Below, one piece after another: positions 59,216 through 64,000 of a stretch of DNA of 64,000 nt. The notes beneath the pieces were generated by a model. It had not been told where the DNA came from. It searched no databases and was given only the letters and a program-made list of their open reading frames with translations. Origin of the DNA: Thermoanaerobaculia bacterium (GTDB lineage Bacteria; Acidobacteriota; Thermoanaerobaculia; Multivoradales; J023); the NCBI GenBank assembly GCA_030431255.1, contig JAUIJL010000030.1, forward strand, positions 47,631 through 111,630, given 5' to 3'. Within the stretch, counting starts at the first letter, position 1; each line of letters begins with the position of its first letter. The position numbers and the translations under genes are program-made.

Positions 59216-61866
59216 TGGCGAGTCAGACATCCGTACCAGCTCCGGGTCTCGAGCCCGAGTCTTCCAACCACCGGCGCTTCACCGTGTGGCGGGTCCTGCT
59301 CGCCGTCTACCTGGTGTTGTTGGTGGCGTCCCATGTCGTTCGGCTGGCCCAAGGACGGTTCGAGGAGGTCTCCCCCGCCGAAGGTCAGCGGAGCTTCGAA
59401 ACCGCGGAGCTGAGCACCGATGCCGACGCTCGGCTTGTGGCAGGCCCTCGGCAGATCCGCCTGGCGTGGTGGGAATGGCCGGCGGCGTCGACGAAAGGCG
59501 CTCCGGTCGTGGTTTTGATCCACGGTAGCCCCGGAGACGGCTCCAACTTCAGCTCCCTCGGACCGCTGTTGGCGGAGCAAGGATTTCGGGTGTTGGCGCC
59601 GGACCTACCCGGCTTCGGCGGCTCGACCCAGCAGATCGACGACTATTCGATCCGCGCCCATGCCGGCTACGTCGCCGCCCTGGTGGACCATTTGGGCATC
59701 GACACCTTCCACGCGGTGGGTTTCAGTCTCGGAGGCGGGGTGGTCGCCCATCTTCGGGAAGATCTGGGCGAGCAGGTGGAGTCGCTGACCCTGCTTTCGG
59801 CGGTCGGAGTCCAAGAGCTCGAGCTGCTCGGTCGTTACGCTATCAATCACGCGGTTCACGGAGCCCAGCTAGCGGCGCTCCGCGCCTTGCAGGAAGGCGT
59901 CCCCCACTTCGGTCTGTTGGACCGCAGCCACATGCACCTCTCCTACGCCAGGAATTTCTTCGACAGTGACCAGCGGCCCCTGCGGAGCATCTTGGAGTCC
60001 TACGGCGGGCCGATGCTGATCCTGCACAGCGAGGACGACTTCTTGGTGCCCTACGAAGCGGCCCTCGAGCACCGCCGAATCGTCCCCCAAAGCCGGCTGG
60101 TGAGCTTCGAGCAAGGCAACCACTTCATCGTTTTCACCCGCCCGGAGACCCTCGCCGCTCCCCTCGGGGACTTCATTCGCGACGTCGAGTCCGGCACCGC
60201 CACGCTCCGTGACGGCGCTTCCGCCTCGCGCCTTGCAGAGGCCCGCGAGGGCATTCCTCAGAAGCTGCCACGGGCGGTCGGACCCACCCTCATGGTCTGG
60301 ATCTTCCTCCTGGCGGTGGCCACCCTGGTCAGCGAGGATCTCACCTGCCTCGCCGCCGGCCTGCTGGTTGCCCAGGGCAGCCTGGACTTTTGGGCCGCAG
60401 TGCTCGGCTGCGCCTTGGGTATTTTCGTCGGCGATATGGGTCTCTACGCCCTCGGCCTCTTGGGTCGACCATTCCTCCATCGGCCACCGCTCCGCTGGCT
60501 GGTCAGCGAAGCGGATTTGGATCGCAGCAAGGCCTGGTTCGATCGTCGGGGAGCGTGGGCCATCCTCATCTCCAGGTTCTTACCTGGCTTGCGAGTGCCC
60601 ACCTATGTGTCGGCCGGTCTCCTGGGCATGAATCTTTTTTGGTTCACCCTCTCACTCTTCCTGCCCATTTTGCTCTGGACGCCGTTTTTGGTCGGTCTGG
60701 CCTCCTGGCTCGGGGATCGCGTCTTCAGTGGATTCGAGGCGTTCGAAGATCGGGCACTGCCTGTCTTCTTCGCCGTTTTGGTGGCCTTCTGGATCGGCCT
60801 GCTGCTGAGCAGAGCCTTGCTTTCCTGGCGTGGGCGACGATTGCTGTTGGGCAAGTGGAAGCGCTGGAGCCAATGGGAATTCTGGCCCCAATGGGCGTTC
60901 TATCCACCGGTCATCCTCTACTTGGCCTGGCTTGCCATCCGTTATCGAAGCGCTACCTTGTTCACCGCCGCCAACCCCGGCCTACCCGCGGCGGGCGGTT
61001 TCGTGGGCGAGTCGAAGTCTCAAATCCTTACGGCATTGGGGGGCACCTCCATCGCTCCCTGGATTCCCCTCCAGCCCGGCCCCGAGCCGGACCGACGCCG
61101 GGTTATCGAGGAATTCCAGGCGCAGCGAGAGAACCCGTGGCCCGTGGTGCTGAAACCGGACGTGGGTGAGCGTGGCTCCGGCGTGACCATCGCCAAAGAC
61201 CCATCGGATGTCGATCGATTTCTTGCGAGCACCTCGGGTCCGGCGTTGGTGCAGCAATATATTCCCGGAGTGGAGCTGGGGGTGTTTTGGATTCGCATGC
61301 CGGACGAGCCGAGCGGCAACATCTTTTCCGTCACCCACAAGCAGCTGCCGACGGTGACCGGCGACGGCGACTCCACCCTCGAAACCCTCATCCTTCGGGA
61401 CTCGCGGGCGATCGCCATGGCGGATACGTACCTGCAACGGTTCCAGAATCGGCTCGAAGAGGTTCCGGCAGAAGGTCAACACGTGCGCCTAGTGGAGGTG
61501 GGAACCCACTGCCTGGGCGCGATCTTCGTCGACGGCAGCCACTACGTCACCCCGGAGATGGAGGCGGCCGTGGAGCGGATTGCGGGCGGGCTCGAAGGCT
61601 TCTACTTCGGTCGCTTCGACCTGCGGGCCCCGAGCTTCGAGCACTTTCAGCGCGGTGAGCACATCTCGGTCTTAGAGCTCAACGGAGTAACCTCCGAAGC
61701 CACCCACATCTACGATCCCAAGCACCGGGTTTGGCAAGCGTGGGCCGTGCTCTTCGAGCAGTGGCGGCTGGCCTTCGAGATCGGCCGACGCAACCGCGAG
61801 CGGGGGCATCAGCCGGCTTCAGTGGGCGAAATTCAGCAACTGATCCGTGAATTTCGGGCACGTTGA
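59215..61866 (+). CDS. Three-domain fusion: alpha/beta hydrolase, DedA-family membrane protein, ATP-grasp ligase
   Basis: The start ATG shares one base with the preceding stop (TGATG); a TTG at 59212 is an alternative. After a membrane segment (LLAVYLVLLVASHVVRL), residues about 95-330 are an alpha/beta hydrolase: oxyanion loop IHGSPGDGSNF, nucleophile elbow VGFSLGGG (Ser near 171), acid in HSEDDFLVP and histidine in EQGNHFIVF. Residues about 345-525 are a DedA/VTT membrane domain (VSEDLTCLAAGLLVAQGS; GDMGLYALG; SRFLPGLRVPTYVSAGLLGM). Residues about 600-860 are an ATP-grasp fold (VVLKPDVGERGSGVTI; LVQQYIPGVELGVFW; ISVLELNGVTSEATHIYD). All three active parts look intact. It may couple membrane lipid handling to a ligase reaction; the substrates are unknown. 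Confidence 0.88.
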   Translation: MASQTSVPAPGLEPESSNHRRFTVWRVLLAVYLVLLVASHVVRLAQGRFEEVSPAEGQRSFETAELSTDADARLVAGPRQIRLAWWEWPAASTKGAPVVVLIHGSPGDGSNFSSLGPLLAEQGFRVLAPDLPGFGGSTQQIDDYSIRAHAGYVAALVDHLGIDTFHAVGFSLGGGVVAHLREDLGEQVESLTLLSAVGVQELELLGRYAINHAVHGAQLAALRALQEGVPHFGLLDRSHMHLSYARNFFDSDQRPLRSILESYGGPMLILHSEDDFLVPYEAALEHRRIVPQSRLVSFEQGNHFIVFTRPETLAAPLGDFIRDVESGTATLRDGASASRLAEAREGIPQKLPRAVGPTLMVWIFLLAVATLVSEDLTCLAAGLLVAQGSLDFWAAVLGCALGIFVGDMGLYALGLLGRPFLHRPPLRWLVSEADLDRSKAWFDRRGAWAILISRFLPGLRVPTYVSAGLLGMNLFWFTLSLFLPILLWTPFLVGLASWLGDRVFSGFEAFEDRALPVFFAVLVAFWIGLLLSRALLSWRGRRLLLGKWKRWSQWEFWPQWAFYPPVILYLAWLAIRYRSATLFTAANPGLPAAGGFVGESKSQILTALGGTSIAPWIPLQPGPEPDRRRVIEEFQAQRENPWPVVLKPDVGERGSGVTIAKDPSDVDRFLASTSGPALVQQYIPGVELGVFWIRMPDEPSGNIFSVTHKQLPTVTGDGDSTLETLILRDSRAIAMADTYLQRFQNRLEEVPAEGQHVRLVEVGTHCLGAIFVDGSHYVTPEMEAAVERIAGGLEGFYFGRFDLRAPSFEHFQRGEHISVLELNGVTSEATHIYDPKHRVWQAWAVLFEQWRLAFEIGRRNRERGHQPASVGEIQQLIREFRAR

Positions 61867-62070
61867 GCTCACCGGCGGGTCCCTGACGTAAAAAAGCTAC
61901 AAAAACTCCGCTGCCTGCCGAGCTCACGCGTTTTCAAGCGCCGGCACGATATGGCATCATACGCATCCTTTGCCTCGGAGCCGAGGCCCGCCCACTTCTG
62001 CTCGGGGGGACCCTTCGCTTTCCATAGGCTCCCAACCGGATAAGAACCCAATTGTCACAGGAGACTTCCC

Positions 62071-63009
62071 ATGAAAAGAATCATCCGATCGACGGCCCCC
62101 GTCTTGGCGGCGGCCCTCTTGCTCGGCTGCTTTGCTCTCGGCTCCAACGCTGAGGACGGCGACGCCGGCCGCAAAGACAAGATCTTCGCCAACTTGAAGC
62201 TGCAATTCCCGCAGCTCGATAAGATGGGCGCCGTGATGGGCGACCTCAAAGCCAGTGAGTTCGAGGGCCTCGACGAGGGTTCCTTCGCGGTTCGCGGCCG
62301 CGACCAGAAGTTCCTCGTCTCCAAAGACGACACCAAGCTCTTCCTGATCCAGGGCGAGCCCCTCGACGTCAGCAAGACGGCCGATCAAATCGAGACCGAG
62401 CTGGCGGAGCGCGCCGAGCAAGAAGCCAAAGAAGCCGCTGAGCGTGTGACCAAAATCGCCGAATCGATCGACGGCCTGCCCTTCCGCGGCTCCGCCGACG
62501 CCCCGGTCACCATCGTCGAGTTCTCCGACTTCCAATGCCCCTACTGCACCCGCGGTGCGGCCACTGTCGAGCAGATCCTCGAGAAGTACCCGAACGACGT
62601 GAAATTCGTCTTCAAGCACTTCCCGCTCAACTTCCATCCATGGGCCAAACCCGCCGCGATCGCCGCGAATTGCGCCGCCAACCAGGACCACAAAGCTTTC
62701 TGGACCCTGCACGACAAATACTTCGAGCACCAGAAAGAGATCAAACCCGAGAACGTGCTCGACAAAAGCCGTGAGTTCCTCGAAGGCGCCGGCATCGACA
62801 TGGCGACCTGGACCGCCTGCGCCGAAGACAAAGACACCGAAGAGTACAAAGCCGCGGCCAAAGCCGTGGACGAAGACATGGCCTTCGGCCAGAGCATGGG
62901 TGTCACCGGCACCCCCGGCTTCTTCGTCAACGGCCAATTCCTCAATGGTGCTCAGCCGCTCACCGCTTTCGAGCCGCTGATCCAGGCCGCCAAAGACAAC
63001 GCCGGTTGA
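62071..63009 (+). CDS. DsbA/DsbG-like thioredoxin-fold lipoprotein
   Basis: The 312-residue product has a CAGGAG site and a signal peptide with lipobox ALLLGC, so it is probably a lipoprotein. Residues about 30-125 resemble the N-terminal dimerisation part of DsbC/DsbG-type proteins (IFANLKLQFPQLDKMGAVMG; FAVRGRDQKFLVSKDDTKLF). A helical linker leads to the thioredoxin domain from about 145, with redox motif CPYC in VEFSDFQCPYCTRGAATVEQ and the cis-proline region GVTGTPGFFVNGQFLNG. It should form or isomerise disulfides, or act as a DsbA-like oxidase, in the periplasm, serving the many exported Cys-containing proteins of this organism. A rho-independent terminator follows. Confidence 0.92.
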   Translation: MKRIIRSTAPVLAAALLLGCFALGSNAEDGDAGRKDKIFANLKLQFPQLDKMGAVMGDLKASEFEGLDEGSFAVRGRDQKFLVSKDDTKLFLIQGEPLDVSKTADQIETELAERAEQEAKEAAERVTKIAESIDGLPFRGSADAPVTIVEFSDFQCPYCTRGAATVEQILEKYPNDVKFVFKHFPLNFHPWAKPAAIAANCAANQDHKAFWTLHDKYFEHQKEIKPENVLDKSREFLEGAGIDMATWTACAEDKDTEEYKAAAKAVDEDMAFGQSMGVTGTPGFFVNGQFLNGAQPLTAFEPLIQAAKDNAG

Positions 63010-63027
63010 TCCCCGCCCAGCGTTGAG

Positions 63028-63063
63028 AAAAGCCCCTCTCCCCATCTGGGTGAGGGGCTTTTT
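63028..63063 (+). terminator. Rho-independent terminator of the thioredoxin-fold gene
   Basis: AAAAGCCCCTC (63028-63038) and GAGGGGCTTTT (63052-63062) form an 11-bp stem with a 13-base loop, itself part-paired, followed by a T run. It starts 19 bases after the stop codon. The A/T symmetry could also allow function on the minus strand. Confidence 0.93.
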
Positions 63064-63414
63064 CGTGCCCACAAATAGGAGTCGACGGGGGCACTGAAAA
63101 AAACGAGATTTTTTTGCGGGGTTCTCACCCACCTCGCGCGTTAAGCAAATAGACGAGAGCGTGTTCGGTGGCAACCATGCCGCCGGACCGGACCTTCCAT
63201 CGTACGGGTCGCGGCTGATCTGCCCAGCCATCCACTCCTCTCCCTGGGTAGATCACAGAGCTTCGATTCGTACGATATTTTTTTGCTTGCTTCGAGTGCT
63301 GCAAACAGTCTCCCAGCCCATGCTCGCGTGTCCGCTCATCGAGCGCTACGATAGAATAATCCCTTCTGATTGAACCACCAAGATGGCGAATTCCGAGGGA
63401 GGCAGCGGACGGGC
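63064..63414. other. Intergenic region before the last gene
   Basis: These 351 bases hold no convincing gene; the short open frames have no protein character. The region is AT-richer than its flanks, with runs such as GAAAAAAACGAGATTTTTTTG-like sequence near 63095-63117 and CGATATTTTTTTGC near 63270, and probably contains the promoter of the following gene. No hairpin or repeat is called. Confidence 0.5.
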
Positions 63415-64000
63415 ATGCCGAAAAAGAGAGTCAAAAAAGGCTTCTTGCTTGACTCACCTCACCCTCGCCGCCTCTTTGTCGCCTTTTGCGCGCTGCTCGC
63501 CTTAGCCTGGACCGCGCCCCGCCCTGTCGCCGACCTCCCTTCCGCGCCCCAATCGGCAATCTTCTTCGACGATTTCGAATCGGGCACCACCTCCGCTTGG
63601 TCCCACACCGAGCCGCCGGTCAACCTGCGGATCGACGCTCCCACCTCCGGATCCTCCGTCGGCCAAGATCAACCCACGATTTTCGTGACCTACGGCACCC
63701 CGACCGGTCTGGCCGTGGACCCAACGACCCTCACCTTCGACGCCGACCTCGCGCCGCTCGACGTCAGCTGCAACTCCACGCCGAGCACCGCGACTTGCAT
63801 TCCGGACTTTCCCTTCGACGAAGGGCCGGTCATGCTGACGGCGGTGGTTGCCGATGTCGAGGGTGGCCTTTCGCCCGCCGATCTCGCCACCTTCACCGTC
63901 GATACCCTCGCCCCGGACGCTGTCGACCTGGCGCTCCTGACCGTCGAGCTCGACGCCGGACAGCTCCAGATCGTCGGCGCTGCCGGAGCCGCCGAGCCGA
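63415..64000 (+). CDS. Secreted protein with an N-terminal FESG motif and Ig-like repeats, 3' partial
   Basis: The frame opens with an ATG at 63415 and has no stop before the window end (195 codons seen). A basic N-terminus (MPKKRVKKGFLLD) and a hydrophobic segment (LFVAFCALLALAWTA) form a signal peptide. Right after it comes IFFDDFESGTTSAWS, a version of the GFESG tail motif found at the C-termini of the beta-helix-like protein and the M36 peptidase. An Ig/cadherin-like beta segment follows (NLRIDAPTSGSSVGQDQPTI, then DPTTLTFDADLAPLDVSC). It is presumably a large adhesin or repeat protein; its catalytic content lies beyond the window. Confidence 0.8.
   Translation, partial: MPKKRVKKGFLLDSPHPRRLFVAFCALLALAWTAPRPVADLPSAPQSAIFFDDFESGTTSAWSHTEPPVNLRIDAPTSGSSVGQDQPTIFVTYGTPTGLAVDPTTLTFDADLAPLDVSCNSTPSTATCIPDFPFDEGPVMLTAVVADVEGGLSPADLATFTVDTLAPDAVDLALLTVELDAGQLQIVGAAGAAEP

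Noticed and set aside
63064..63414. Short open frames and possible small RNA in the last intergenic region
   Set aside because: No frame has a ribosome-binding site or domain, and no tRNA or stable RNA fold could be supported by eye.

Overview
The window is high-GC bacterial chromosome, densely coded on both strands. No rRNA, tRNA, CRISPR array, transposase or phage gene was seen. Two large secreted proteins end in closely related tails (LFANGFEAGNTLLWSSTVP and LFEDGFESGDTTAWFSTVP), and a third carries the same motif near its N-terminus. Together with many exported metallopeptidases, carboxypeptidase-regulatory-like repeats, sigma/anti-sigma pairs and FHA/NtrC regulators, this suggests an environmental Acidobacteriota-like organism, perhaps close to Thermoanaerobaculia. 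That placement is an inference; no marker gene settles it.

Region 1 (1-16.7 kb) is mostly catabolic and secreted. It holds a degenerate erythromycin-esterase-like protein (cut by the window start), a secreted unknown, a family-2 glycosyltransferase, a chloramphenicol-acetyltransferase homologue, an SGNH hydrolase, an M29 aminopeptidase, an SDR dehydrogenase, a secreted beta-helix-like protein, a nested inverted-repeat element, an M36 fungalysin-type protease with its own terminator, an M14 carboxypeptidase and a Prx5-type peroxiredoxin. Region 2 (16.8-32.1 kb) is signalling and envelope: a sigma factor overlapping its anti-sigma factor, a PAP2 phosphatase, a GT4 glycosyltransferase, an amidohydrolase lipoprotein, a run of degenerate 16-bp repeats before an ankyrin protein, an FHA/AAA+/Fis regulator with an altered GAFTGA loop, an NtrC-type regulator, an actin-like/FHA fusion, a DUF885 protein, a CheY-like receiver and an AMMECR1 protein.

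Region 3 (32.1-43.4 kb) is the most unusual. A 2,601-residue membrane-embedded P-loop NTPase has about 1,180 residues, including about 14 membrane segments, between its Walker A and Walker B motifs. It is preceded by two palindromes and looks poorer in GC than its flanks. It is followed by an EndoQ-like PHP nuclease fused to a complete UvrD-type helicase. This pair is the best candidate here for an undescribed system, possibly defence or DNA surveillance, though that function is conjecture.

Region 4 (43.5-64 kb) holds a GH2 glycosidase, a standalone NFACT-R protein, an AlkC-type DNA glycosylase divergent from an SCP2-R2lox fusion, a second sigma/zinc anti-sigma pair with a methyltransferase, and a redox cluster. 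In that cluster a Rieske-glutamate-synthase fusion and a YHS protein lie on one strand, and a four-gene operon with a ferric-reductase-like/Rieske membrane protein lies on the other. Next come an OlsB-like acyltransferase, a tightly packed DinB/NRDE/(alpha-beta hydrolase-DedA-ATP-grasp) set, a DsbA-like lipoprotein with a clear terminator, and a secreted protein that runs off the window end.

Domain assignments come from reading motifs by eye; no database search was possible.
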